Positions 19,728 to 27,903 of a stretch of 27,903 nt of DNA are shown one piece after another. The position numbers were made by a program, and so were the translations under genes. A model generated the notes under the pieces. It was not told the DNA's origin, did no database searches, and saw nothing but the letters and a program-made list of their open reading frames with translations. How positions within the stretch are numbered: the stretch's first letter is position 1; the number at the start of each line of letters is the position of its first letter. Source of the DNA: Myxococcales bacterium (lineage in GTDB: Bacteria > Myxococcota_A > Polyangia > Haliangiales > Haliangiaceae); contig JADJJK010000079.1 in NCBI GenBank assembly GCA_016706545.1, positions 1 through 27,903 of the forward strand. Direction: 5' to 3'.

Positions 19728-22528
19728 ATGCATCGCAAGCTGGCTTTGGCGCGGGTGGCGGCGGCGCTCGTCGTCGCGCTCACCGTCGCGCTCATCGTCG
19801 CCCCCGTGGCGCACGCGGACCTGACCACCGGGCGCGACAAGCTCATCGCGGAGACAAAGGCGCCCTGGCCGAGCTGCCCTGGTGGCCGGGCCGATCGGGC
19901 CGAGGCCCGCCTGCTCTTGGCCCGCGCGCAGCTCGAGACCGGCGACTACCCGGCGGCCGAGAGCAGCGCGCTTGCCTTGGCGCAAGCCAAAGACGCGGTG
20001 GCGCCGCGCGCGCGCTTGTTCCTGGCGCAGGTCCGGCGGGTGCTTGGCAAGCAAGCGGAGGCCTCGCGAGATCTCGAGGCGCTGGTCAAGGAGCGCCCCG
20101 ACGATCGCGCGGCGCGGCTGTGGGCGGCGCTGCTGCGCAAGGAGCAAGGGGATCGGAAGGGCGCCGAGGCCCTGTGGCAGCTCACCATCGACGACTTCGA
20201 CGCGCGCAAGATCGACTTCGACGACCCCGATGAGGTCTACATCCTGGCGGAGACCGCGCGGCACATGGCGCAGTTTCAGCTCGCCAACGACTCCTATCGC
20301 GAGGCGGCCAAGCTGCGCCCGCAGTTCACCGAGGCCTCGGTCGCCGGGCTGAGCTGTTCCTCGAGAAGTACGCCTCCGACCTCGCCTGAGCAGACCCTCG
20401 AAGAGGTGTTCAAGGTCAACCCCAACCACGCCGACGGCCACGCCATGATGGCGGCGGTCATCCTGGAGAAGAGCTACGACCTGTCGGCGGTCCGCCATCA
20501 CCTGGAGGCCGCGTTCGCGGTCAACCCGCGCCAGCTCCGCGGGCTGCGGTGCGCCTCCATCGAGATCGATCAGAACCAGTGGCAGCGCGCTCGCCACCGT
20601 GGGGCAGGTGGTCGCGATCAACCCGCACCAGCCGGAGGCCCTGGCTTTGCGCGCCACCATCGCCTGGCTGCGCGACGATCGCGTTGGCGTTACGAGGCGG
20701 ATCGCAAGCGCGTGCTGCAGCGCAACCCGACGTACGCGGAGTTCTATCGCATCGTCGCGCGCTCCGCGGTCCGCGAGCACCGGTACCTGGCCGCGGTGGA
20801 GTTGCAGAAGGAGGCGGTGAAGCTCGACCCCACCGCCTACGCCGCGATGGCGGAGATCGGCATGGGCTACCTTCGGCTGGGCATCGAGGCGGAGGGCGTG
20901 GACTGGCTCAAGAAGGCCTGGGCCGGCGACAAGTACAACGTGCGCACGTTCAACACCAAGAATCTGTTCAGGCGCACGATCCCCAAAGACTACACGTTCC
21001 AGACCACCCGCTCGTTCAAGATCCGCTACCAGAACGACGAGCGCGCGGTGCTGTCTCGTTACCTCGAGCCGACCATGGAGAAGGCGTTCTCCTCCATGGT
21101 CGCGCGTTACGGCTTCACCCCCAAGACGCCGGTGGTGCTGGAGCTGTACGCCGATCGCGAGGACTACGCGATCCGCACCGTCGGCCTGCCGGATCTGGGC
21201 GCGCTCGGGGTGTGCTTGGGTCAGGTCATCACCGCGATGTCGCCCGCCAACGGCGACATCAATCAACATGGTGCTCTGGCATGAGCTTGGGCACGTGTTC
21301 GCCGTCCAGCTCTCGGACTCGCGAGTGCCGCGCTGGTTCACCGAGGGCCTCTCCGAGTACGAGACCCTGATCGCGCGGCCGGAGTGGCGGCGCGAGAACG
21401 ACGCTGATCTCTACGGCGCGATCGTCGGCAAGACCTTGCCCTCGATCGCGGACCTCAACGCGGAGTTCATGCAGCCAGACGCCGGCGCGGTGGTGGTGGC
21501 GTACTACCTGTCGGCGGTGACCATCGAGTATCTGGTCGCGACCTATGGCTTCCCCAAGATCGTCACGGCGCTCAAGCTCTTTGGCAAGGGGCAGGAGACC
21601 CCGGCCGTGCTGGCGGCGATCACCGGCAAGAAGATCGCCGAGCTGGATGCGGACTTCCGCAAGTACCTCGACAAGCGGCTGGCGTCGTACGCCGGCACCT
21701 TTCGCTTGCCCACCCGCGGGCTCGACGATCTGACCAAGCTCGAGATCGCGCTGGCCGCCGCGCCCAAGGACGCGCTGGCCGCGGCGCGGCTGGCGCTCGG
21801 GCACTACTACGCAGGCGACGCCGAGCGCGCCGGCCCGGCGGCCAAGGCGGCGCTGGCGCTGGATCCCAAGCAGCCCATCGCCCGCTACGTGCAGGCCGAG
21901 GTCGCGCTCGGCACCGGCGACGCGGACGAGGCCAAGCGGCTGTTCACCGCGATGGTCGCCGACGGCGTGGACAGCTACGACCTGCGCACCCGGCTGGCGC
22001 AGATCGCCAGGGTGAGGGCAAGCTCGACGAGGTGATAAAGCAGCTCTGCGCCGCCAAGCGGCTCGACCCGGAGCGCAGCTACCCGTACCAGGCGCTCGCG
22101 CAGCTCTACAAGCGCGGCGGGCGCCAGGCCGAGGCGCTGGTGGAGCTCGAGCACTTCGTGTTCCTCGAGCAGATGGATCTGGCGCCGCTCAAGGAGCTGG
22201 TGAGCGAGTACGCCAAGCTCGGCACCTGGGCCAAGGTGCGCACCTACGGCGAGATGGCGCTGTACATCAGCCCCGCAGACGCCGAAGTGGTGCTGGCGCT
22301 GGGCCGCGCCTACCACGAGCTAGGCCGGCCCGAGCAGGCGCTGTTCACCTACGACACCGCGCTGCTCATCCGCGCCGTCGCTGCGCCGTCCGGCGCTCGC
22401 CCACCTGGGAGCAGGCCAGGCGCTGGCGGCGCTGGGCAAACGCGCGACGCCAGGCCGGCGCTGGCCGCGGCCATGAAGACCGAGCCAGAGAACGTCGACG
22501 TGCTGGGCTACGCAAGACGCTCAAGTAG
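19728..22528 (+). CDS. TPR-rich exported protein with gluzincin (Peptidase MA-like) core, several frameshifts
   Basis: The product starts MHRKLALARVAAALVVALTVALIVAPVAHA, a signal peptide ending in AHA. TPR-like helical pairs follow (ARLLLARAQLETGDYPAAE, then AEALWQL, then AEFYRIVARSAVREHRYLAAVELQKEAVKLDP). The centre has WHELGHVF (His codons at 21280 and 21292) and FTEGLSEYE, the HExxH plus downstream Glu of gluzincin peptidases, with flanking family-like text (SRVPRWFTEGLSEYE). More TPR units follow (AARLALGHYYAGDAERAGPAAKAALALDP, then YPYQALAQLYKRGGRQAEALVELEHF). Reading through needs about eight changes, near 20350, 20389, 20589, 20690, 21270, 22013, 22380, 22440 and 22520; the stop is then TAG at 22526. 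Joined, it is about 930 residues. Likely an outer-membrane or periplasmic TPR metallopeptidase; substrate unknown. Confidence 0.8.
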
Positions 22529-22547
22529 TCAAGCGTGGCGCGCGTGC

Positions 22548-22958
22548 TCACGGCGCCTTGGGCGCAAGGTGATACGACTGTGCGCCGATCTGGTACCGCG
22601 AGCAGTTGCCGGCGGCGTCGGCCTGCACCCAGAGAAACGCATCCCCTTGCAAGCGAGCGATGGTGTCGGTCAGCGCCGTGTCGGTGGTGCCGCAAGATAG
22701 CTGGTTGGTGCCATCGAAGCCGTAGCAAGAGGCGTACTTGTAGCCGCCGTAGGCGGTCGTGAAGCTCTCATAGAAGCAGCCCAGGCGCGTCACCGTGTCC
22801 GCCGAGTTGCGGGTGCTGCCGAGGGTGCCGACCATGCTGCCGCTGCCGTCGGCGTTCTTGGCCACCCAGACCGGGTAGACCCACTTTTGACCTGCGTCGG
22901 CGACGGGGACAAGGCCAAGGCTTGCGACTGTCAAAAAGGCGAGGACTCGAACTCTCAT
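22548..22958 (-). CDS. Small secreted four-cysteine protein
   Basis: A 136-residue exported protein. A typical signal peptide (MRVRVLAFLTVASLGLVPVADA) precedes a mature part starting GQKWVYPV. The mature region has four Cys (61, 78, 89, 119), which could make two disulfides, and is rich in Gly, Thr, Ser and aromatic residues. The start has AAGGAG eight bases upstream. Small secreted proteins with spaced Cys, an RNSADT-type segment and a late DAAGNCS segment are common in myxobacteria and relatives, but I know no function. The frame is intact, unlike its neighbours. It ends 19 bp from the TPR gene, which converges on it. Surface or periplasmic location is inferred from the signal peptide. Confidence 0.8.
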   Translation of the reverse strand: MRVRVLAFLTVASLGLVPVADAGQKWVYPVWVAKNADGSGSMVGTLGSTRNSADTVTRLGCFYESFTTAYGGYKYASCYGFDGTNQLSCGTTDTALTDTIARLQGDAFLWVQADAAGNCSRYQIGAQSYHLAPKAP

Positions 22959-23030
22959 TGGGACTGCTCCTTCTTCATGCTGGTAGTTGCGGGTCGTGGG
23001 CCACTGGCTTGGGGCCTTGGCTCAGACCCG

Positions 23031-23088
23031 GGGACGGCGAGGGACGGAGAGGACGGTGAGGGACGGCGAGGACGGCCGGGGACGGCGA
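23031..23088. repeat. GGGACGGCGA-type short tandem repeat
   Basis: Six units of 9-10 bp (GGGACGGCGA and variants with AGA, TGA or CCG) run from 23031 to 23088, in the gap between two minus-strand genes. Immediately beyond, GGTGGTCCG is repeated three times (23101-23127), which codes for the Gly-Pro-Pro tail of the next gene. Such GC-rich arrays are prone to slippage. Confidence 0.75.
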
Positions 23089-23096
23089 GCCTGCGG

Positions 23097-23665
23097 TCAC
23101 GGTGGTCCGGGTGGTCCGGGTGGTCCGGGCGCCGGCGCGAACGGCGGCAGGCCATCGGCCGGCGTCACCTGGCCGCGGTTGATGGCCACGTGCAGGGCGC
23201 GCTGCCGCTCGACGCGGGTCGGTGGCGGCAGCCCCGCGACCGAGGCAGCAAAGCGGTGCGGTCGCTGGCGGTCCATCGCCCGGCGCGGATGGCCTGCTCG
23301 ATGATCTGCGCGGCGTCGTCGGCGCGCGCCGCGGCCGCGTCATCGAGCGGCGGCGCCGCCGCGGCGGCCGGATCGGCGGGCGCCGCGGGGGCGCTCGCGT
23401 TGCCCAGGTCCTCCGGCCCACGCGGAGCGGCCGCGGCTTGTTGCGCGAGCTCTTCGCGGACGATCTGCCGCAGCGCTGCTGCGTCTAGCGGCGAGCCGCT
23501 GGCGGTCGCCGTCTGGCCGGCAGCGCCGCTGGCGGAGCGGGGGGCGTCAGCGGGCCGCGCGGCGGCCGCCGGCGGCGCAGCGGCCGGCGCGCGGTGCCAT
23601 CGGGTGCCAAGCCAGAACGCGGTCGCCAGCGCGATGGCCCCCAGGGCGAGCCGGCCTGCAGTCAT
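23097..23665 (-). CDS. Membrane-anchored Ala/Pro-rich protein, one frameshift
   Basis: The start at 23665 gives MTAGRLALGAIALATAFWLGTRW, a single N-terminal membrane anchor. An Ala/Pro-rich, low-complexity linker (residues 25-60 and 80-118) surrounds a short helix (LDAAALRQIVREELAQQ). Residue 118 onward (DDAAQIIEQAIRAGRWTASDRTA) looks like a folded helical segment. After residue about 139 the frame must change (near 23249-23252, one base missing) to give AASVAGLPPPTRVERQRALHVAINRGQVTPADGLPPF and a Gly-Pro-Pro repeat ending at TGA (23097-23099). The helical domain (WTxxDR..., then VAINRGQV) resembles small domains in other myxobacterial membrane-anchored proteins as far as I recall; no function is known. 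Upstream AAGGAG and GAGAG are weak ribosome-binding candidates. Confidence 0.65.
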
Positions 23666-24027
23666 GGACTCTCTCAACGGGTTCTCCTTTGCGCCGCTCG
23701 GCTCGTTGGGAGCGACGCCCGCGCGCACGACTCCCACGTGGCCTTGTTGACACAGGGAGATACGAAGACCCTCGCAGAATCTTCCCGAATATTGCTTGAT
23801 CCAGAGCGCCACAAAGTACGAGGTGCTTCGCTGGTCCGCCGCTCACCGGCTGGCATGGGTCACCTGGGCCTGGAGAGGGCGGCAGATCTCCGCTGAAGCC
23901 GCGCCGGCGCGGTCGAAGTCTCCTTGCGTGAAAGGTTCGCTGGCCAAGCGCGCTGGGCGGTTCGGGTCGCGGTCTTTGGCGTGCGCCGACCGCACGAGCC
24001 GAGCTCTTGGGAGGCGTAGCGCGTCGC
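23666..24027. other. 362-bp divergent intergenic region
   Basis: This stretch separates the membrane-anchored protein gene (minus) from the PAS-GGDEF-EAL gene (plus). It includes a moderately AT-rich patch around 23740-23820 with TTGACA at 23745-23750, but no well-placed -10 partner was found. No gene is seen here. Confidence 0.45.
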
Positions 24028-25679
24028 ATGCCCCAGCTCTCGTCGACCTCCCGTCGTCGTCACTCCTCGCTGGTGAGCGCGCTCGTTCGCGCCCGCCGCG
24101 GCCAGAACACGGTGGCGGCGTTTCTCGAGGCGCTGCCCGATCAGGCCGCGGTGCTCGACGCCGACGGGGTGATCGTTCATACGAACCAGCCCTGGCGCGA
24201 CTTCGCGCGCGACAACGGCGGCGACATGGAGCGGGTGGATCGTGGCGCGACCTACCTCTCGGCGTGCGAACCCACCGAGCACACGCCTGAGCTGGCCGAG
24301 CTACGCGACATGTTGCAGGCGGTGCTGACGGGCCAGCGCGCGCTTCTCCTATGAGTACCCGTGTCACTCACCCACCGAGCGGCGCTGGTTCCTGATGCGC
24401 GCGGGCCACCTGACGCCAGGGGCGCGCTGGTCACCCACACCAACATCACCGCCCGCAAGCTGGCCGAGCTGCACGCGGACGAGCTGGCCAATCATGATCC
24501 GCTGACCGGCACGCTCAACCGCCGCGGCTTCTCGCGTCGGCTCCACCTGGAGCTGGCGCGGCGGCGGCGGCGCCAGGGTGGCGCGCGCTGTGCGCGGTCC
24601 TCTCGACTGCGATGACTTCAAGGACGTCAACTCGCGCTTTGGTCACGCGGTGGGCGACGTCATCCTGGTCGAGCTGGCGCGCCGGTTCTGCGATGTCCTG
24701 CGGCCGGACGACGCCGTGGCGCGCATCGGCGGTGACGAGATGGTGGTCCTCTTGCCGGACACCAACAGCGCGGAGGCCCGCTGCGTGGGCGAGCGACTGC
24801 GGCTCGCGGTGGCCACCTCACCGTTTGCCACCAAGCACGGCGTGCATCTGCAGGTGACCTGCAGCGCCGCCGTGGTGAGCCTGGGGCAAGACGCGGCGGG
24901 GCTAGACGATATCTTGCATGCCTGTCGCGACGGACTCCGCCACAGCAAGGGCTCCGGCAAGAACCGGATCTCCAGCGAGGAGCCCTCCGGCCCCGAGCCC
25001 GCGCTGTCCCGTCTCTTGCGCGTGCAGCCCCGGGTGGTGCGGCAGCCCATCGTGGAGCTGCGCTCCGGGGAGCGGGTGGGCTACGAGCTGCTGATCCGCG
25101 GCGACCACGAGCTGGAGCGCCCGGTCGACCTGTTCCGCATGGCCATCGAGCTGGACGTGCTGCAGCGGATCGATCGGTCGTGCCTGCACGCCAGCGTGCA
25201 GCGGCTGGCGGCCCTGCACGATGACCTGGCCGTCCACATCAACGTGTATCCCTCGACGCTCTTGACCCTGGATATCGACGAGCTGGTCGAGCGGGTGGCG
25301 CAGCACTCGCGCCGGCTCCGCTTGTGCCTCGAGCTGTGCGAGCAAGAGATCCTGGGCGATCCAAGCTGCCTGCGCGACAAGGTCCGCGCGCTGCGCCAGG
25401 CCGGCATCTCCCTGGCCATCGACGACGTCGGCTTTGGTCGCACCAGCCTGGAGAACCTCATCGTGCTCGAGCCCGAGACGATCAAGGTCGATCGGCGGCT
25501 CACCCACCAGGTGGCCGGCGACCCGGGCAAGGCGCGTCAGCTCAGCCGCATGGTGCGCATGGCGCAAGCCCTGCAAGCCGCCGTGGTGGTGGAAGGTGGA
25601 GCACGCCGCGGACGCGGCGATGGCCCTGGGCGCCACGCTGGGGCAGGGCTACCGGTGGGGCCGCCCCGAGGACTTCTAG
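24028..25679 (+). CDS. PAS-GGDEF-EAL c-di-GMP turnover protein, several frameshifts
   Basis: The product is read from the ATG at 24028 (MPQLSSTS). Residues about 25-125 are PAS-like (AAFLEALPDQAAVLDADGVIVHTNQPWRDFA, then YLSACEP, then VTHTNITARK). The GGDEF domain follows (NHDPLTGTLNRRGFSRRL, DFKDVNSRFGHAVGD, RIGGDEMVVLLPDT), with GGDEM keeping both catalytic acids. The EAL domain has GYELLIRG (EAL as ELL), HINVYP, LELCEQEIL, AIDDVGFGRTS, IKVDR, VVVEGVE and GQGYRWGRP, the full metal and catalytic set. Frame changes occur near 24345, 24415, 24580-24600 and 25598. Joined, the protein is about 550 residues and stops at TAG 25677. Whether it makes or degrades c-di-GMP cannot be told from sequence. 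It has no visible partner gene. Confidence 0.85.
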
Positions 25680-25716
25680 ATCCGTCCCGGGTTCTGGGTT
25701 CTGGGTCCAAAAATCA

Positions 25717-25755
25717 GGTTCTGAAACAGCAGGGGCTGTGCGGCGGTGTGGAGAG
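25717..25755. repeat. Direct repeat, unit A copy 1
   Basis: This 39-bp stretch (GGTTCTGAAACAGCAGGGG onward) recurs at 26101-26140 with one extra A and no other change. Confidence 0.85.
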
Positions 25756-25791
25756 CGAGCCGCCCACTCAGGCACGCCCCTCCGTCCACCG

Positions 25792-25860
25792 CCCCGGGGC
25801 GCCCGCGGAAAACGCTGCGCCTGGATCACGCCACGTTTCTGCGGAGGTCTCCGCGACCCT
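25792..25860. repeat. Palindromic direct repeat, unit B copy 1
   Basis: It starts CCCCGGGGC, then GCGGAAAACG, GGATCACGCCA and CGTTTCTGCGGAGG. It matches 26284-26352 at most positions, with several small changes. It contains a degenerate form of the TTCCGCGGAA palindrome. Confidence 0.7.
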
Positions 25861-25897
25861 CGTGACCCGTGCCTGCACCTCGACCACGTGCTTGGCC

Positions 25898-26021
25898 CAA
25901 CCACCGTGCTGGGCCAACCACCGTGCCAGGCCCAACCACCGTGCCAGGCCCAACCACCGTGCCAGGCCCAACCACCGTGCCAGGCCCAACCACCGTGCTC
26001 GACCCACCACCGTGCTGGGCC
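25898..26021. repeat. 18-bp tandem array (minisatellite)
   Basis: Seven head-to-tail units of CAACCACCGTGCCAGGCC; four (25915-25986) are identical, while the outer ones are diverged and two are 17 bp. There are no spacers, so this is not a CRISPR array. Identical central and diverged edge units are typical of slippage or unequal exchange. Confidence 0.92.
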
Positions 26022-26100
26022 TACCCACCTCCCTCGCGCTCGCCCTTGTCGTTACCTGGCGATCCGTTCTGGGTTCTGGGAAAAAAACAAAAAAACTCAG

Positions 26101-26140
26101 GGTTCTGAAAACAGCAGGGGCTGTGCGGCGGTGTGGAGAG
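26101..26140. repeat. Direct repeat, unit A copy 2
   Basis: The second copy of the 25717-25755 unit, 40 bp, differing by one A. Both copies are preceded by a GTTCTGGGTTCTGGG motif and a short A-rich run. Confidence 0.85.
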
Positions 26141-26283
26141 GCGCGCCGTCCCTCCGTGGCACGCCTGCTGCACCTGGCCCTCCTGCGCCTCTCCAAGGGC
26201 TGTGGTCAACCGCGCCGCGTACGCGCATCACGCCTGCCCGCGCTCGACGGGCGCGGTTGTCCACAACCCGGCACCGGCCACAG

Positions 26284-26352
26284 CCCCGGGGCTTCCGCGG
26301 AAACGCGCTGCGACTTGGATCACGCCAACGTTTCCGCGGAGGTTTCCGCGAT
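26284..26352. repeat. Palindromic direct repeat, unit B copy 2
   Basis: It carries TTCCGCGGAA at 26293-26302 and CGTTTCCGCGGAGGTTTCCG at 26329-26348, the cleanest copies of the palindrome. The same core recurs inside the downstream gene at 27211-27288. Confidence 0.75.
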
Positions 26353-26643
26353 CTCGATCTCAGGTCCGGCTCGCTCGCGTCCGCCTGCCGGACACACTCA
26401 CCAACTCCAGATCTATTATCCAATATCCATCAAAGTACCAACATTCCTCTTGACACCTCCCGCGTCAGCGCACCCGCCGCGCCACCAATCCGCCGCGATC
26501 TCTTCACCCGCGGCCTCTGCGAGCGCCAAAATCCTCATTCCTGCGTACCCCACGAAAAACTTCGCGCTGCCTACGTTTCCTCGGCACCTGGGGCATGCCA
26601 GGCGCCAAATCCGGCGCCGAAAATCAGCGTGCTACAAAACCTC

Positions 26644-27903
26644 ATGAGCGAGCCTCTCTCCGTCGAGGAAGTTCAAACCCTCGGCGAACACATCGCCGAG
26701 CAAGCGGTCCATCTGGACGCCGCCATGCATCGCCTGCTCGCCGACCTGCGGACGTTCGACGCGGCCGGCGGCTGGTACCGCCAGGGCTTTGGCACCTGCG
26801 CACACTGGCTGAGCTGGCGCGTGGGCTGGGATCTTGGCACCGCGCGCGAACACCTGCGCGTGGCCAGAGCCTTGCATACTTTGCCGCTCGTATCAGAAGC
26901 ACTATCTGCCGGGCAGATCTCGTATTCCAAGACTCGTGCCATCACGCGCGTGGCCACCGCCGCCGAAGCGGTTGCTGGCTATGCGCAGCACTGCACCGCC
27001 AGCCAGCTCGAGACCGTGTGCCGCAAGGTCGGGTCTTGGGGCGGACGCCGCCAGCCGAGCTTCGCGCCCAACGACAGCGAGCGCCACGTGGCGCACACCA
27101 CAACGGCCCTGGGCATGGTGTGCGTCAAGGCGTGCCTGCGCCCCGACGAGGCTGCGCCACTCTTGCAAGTGTTGCAGCAAGCCGCGGTGGGACTGCACGC
27201 GCGAGCCAGCGGACGTTCCGCGGAGGTTGCGGACGTTTCCGCGGAAGCGTCAGCACCTGCCGAGCGATCGACGGACGTTTCCGCGGAGACGCGGAGCACT
27301 ACCACCACACGCCGCCCGTACAACCGCGCCGATGGCCTGATGGCCCTGGTCCACACTTATGCGCGGGGCAGCAGCGCCGAGCGTTCTCCCGTCGAGCTGA
27401 TCGTCACCGTGCCCGTGGCGGTGCTGCAGCAATCTGCCGCGACCGCCGACTCCGCCACCGCCGACTCCGCCACCGATATCTCCGCCACCACCGATGTAGC
27501 CATCGACCCCGCCTCCTTCACCGACCGCGGCGCCTCGCCGCCGGGCCGTCACCGTCGAGACCGACCTTTGCGCTCTCTCCGCGAAGCACCTGCCGTCTGG
27601 CTCGCGACTGCGGCCTGGTTGTCGCCACACAGCCAACGCCGCCGCCAACACCGCCGAGCCCCTCTCCTCCATCGGCCGCAAGACCCGCACTATCCCCGCC
27701 GCCCCCGCGCGCTCCTTGCTGCGCGACCGCACCTGCCAGTTCCCTGGCTGCGATCACCGCCTGTTCCTCGAGAGTCACCACCTGCGCACTGGGGTCGACG
27801 GCGGCGAGACCAAGCGCCCAACCTCGCGCTGCTCTGCTCGCTCCACCACTTCGTATGTTCACGAGCGCGGCTATCGCATCACGCAGTCTGCCACTGGCGC
27901 GCT
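26644..27903 (+). CDS. DUF222/HNH endonuclease (13E12 repeat family), frameshifted, cut by window end
   Basis: From ATG 26644 the frame stays open to the window end, giving MSEPLSVEEVQTLGEHIAEQ, GWYRQGFGTCAHWLSWRVGWDLGTAREHLRVARAL, and PLVSEALSAGQISYSKTRAITRVA. This is the DUF222 pattern of 13E12-type proteins. Residues about 190-225 carry in-frame palindromic repeats (DVSAE). Two copies of a 15-bp unit (27445-27474) code for ADSAT. After about 27540 the true frame changes: another frame gives IGRKTRTIPAA, then RDRTCQFPGCDHRLFLESHHL, the HNH zinc-finger nuclease part, and small indels continue to GGETKRP and HERGYRIT at the end. HNH members are nucleases often carried in multiple genomic copies. 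Codon use (TCA, CTA, GTA, ACT) differs from neighbours and suggests transfer. Confidence 0.82.
   Translation, partial: MSEPLSVEEVQTLGEHIAEQAVHLDAAMHRLLADLRTFDAAGGWYRQGFGTCAHWLSWRVGWDLGTAREHLRVARALHTLPLVSEALSAGQISYSKTRAITRVATAAEAVAGYAQHCTASQLETVCRKVGSWGGRRQPSFAPNDSERHVAHTTTALGMVCVKACLRPDEAAPLLQVLQQAAVGLHARASGRSAEVADVSAEASAPAERSTDVSAETRSTTTTRRPYNRADGLMALVHTYARGSSAERSPVELIVTVPVAVLQQSAATADSATADSATDISATTDVAIDPASFTDRGASPPGRHRRDRPLRSLREAPAVWLATAAWLSPHSQRRRQHRRAPLLHRPQDPHYPRRPRALLAARPHLPVPWLRSPPVPRESPPAHWGRRRRDQAPNLALLCSLHHFVCSRARLSHHAVCHWRA
27211..27288. repeat. In-frame TTCCGCGGA palindromic repeats inside the DUF222 gene
   Basis: GGACGTTCCGCGGAG (27211-27225), GGACGTTTCCGCGGAAG (27231-27247) and GGACGTTTCCGCGGAG (27273-27288) are three near-copies of the intergenic palindrome. 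They read as RSAE, DVSAE and DVSAE and lie in a linker between the DUF222 helices and the next conserved segment. Confidence 0.8.

Larger units (their letters stand above)
25680..26643. other. 964-bp repeat-rich intergenic region
   Basis: No gene is supported; long open frames exist only because of high GC. The stretch has a two-copy element (25717-25755 with 26101-26140, and 25792-25860 with 26284-26352), an 18-bp tandem array (25898-26021), GTTCTGGGTTCTGGG at about 25690 and 26067, and a locally AT-rich end (about 26400-26640). Together with the adjacent DUF222/HNH gene it reads as an accessory insertion. Confidence 0.65.

Noticed and set aside
25898..26021. CRISPR array
   Set aside because: The 18-bp units are contiguous with no unique spacers, and no cas genes are near.
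26446..26456. TTGACA as a promoter for the DUF222 gene
   Set aside because: No suitable -10 element lies 16-18 bp downstream, and the gene begins almost 200 bp away.
25680..26647. Extension of the GGDEF-EAL frame through the repeat region
   Set aside because: The EAL domain ends properly at TAG 25677 once the frame near 25598 is corrected. The extension only reads repeats (NHRARP units) and has no domain.

Overview
This is a high-GC window whose content points to a myxobacterium (phylum Myxococcota). The clearest marker is a secreted protein ending in a MYXO-CTERM-type sorting tail (1430-2719). A large c-di-GMP and phosphatase signalling repertoire, a PilT-type motor, and long Ala/Pro/Gly-rich tails agree with this. 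I cannot place it below phylum from sequence alone. I saw no tRNA, rRNA or CRISPR array.

Left part (1-7594). A minus-strand series holds a response regulator with a diverged second receiver-like half, a MYXO-CTERM metalloprotease-like protein, YhbY, and a PhoB-type regulator. The regulator's stop codon overlaps the TTG start of a sensor kinase that leaves the window at base 1. Divergent from this is a tight three-gene plus-strand operon (3688-6826) with both junctions ATGA. It encodes a helical protein, a PP2C phosphatase with a long helical C-terminal half, and a second helical protein. A PilZ plus pseudo-receiver gene converges on it.

Middle part (7595-17663). A multi-pass membrane protein with a SpoIIE-like phosphatase domain that has lost its metal-binding Asp residues (7975-9954) ends one base from a convergent minus-strand operon. 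In transcription order the operon is a receiver, two degenerate GGDEF domains and an intact EAL domain; a PilT-like ATPase; and an Hsp70 family protein with a DUF3731-type C-terminus. The gaps are 27 and 30 bp. The context suggests c-di-GMP breakdown linked to a type IV pilus motor. A 694-bp divergent region with palindromes separates this operon from glmU.

Right part (17664-27903). Here are glmU, a small membrane protein, a TPR protein with a gluzincin peptidase core, a small secreted protein, an Ala/Pro-rich membrane-anchored protein, a PAS-GGDEF-EAL protein, a 964-bp repeat-rich stretch, and a DUF222/HNH (13E12-type) gene cut by the window end. Almost every gene from about 18.3 kb onward needs single-base indels to be read through, while nothing in the first 18 kb does. 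The reading frames are otherwise well conserved, so a low-accuracy assembly end is the simplest explanation; real decay cannot be excluded.

The most promising new biology is the coupled PP2C operon, whose three proteins seem to share one helical module, and its neighbourhood of inactivated signalling domains (pseudo-receivers, a pseudo-SpoIIE and pseudo-GGDEFs). Second is a palindromic repeat family (core TTCCGCGGAA) that lies both between genes and in frame inside the DUF222/HNH gene.
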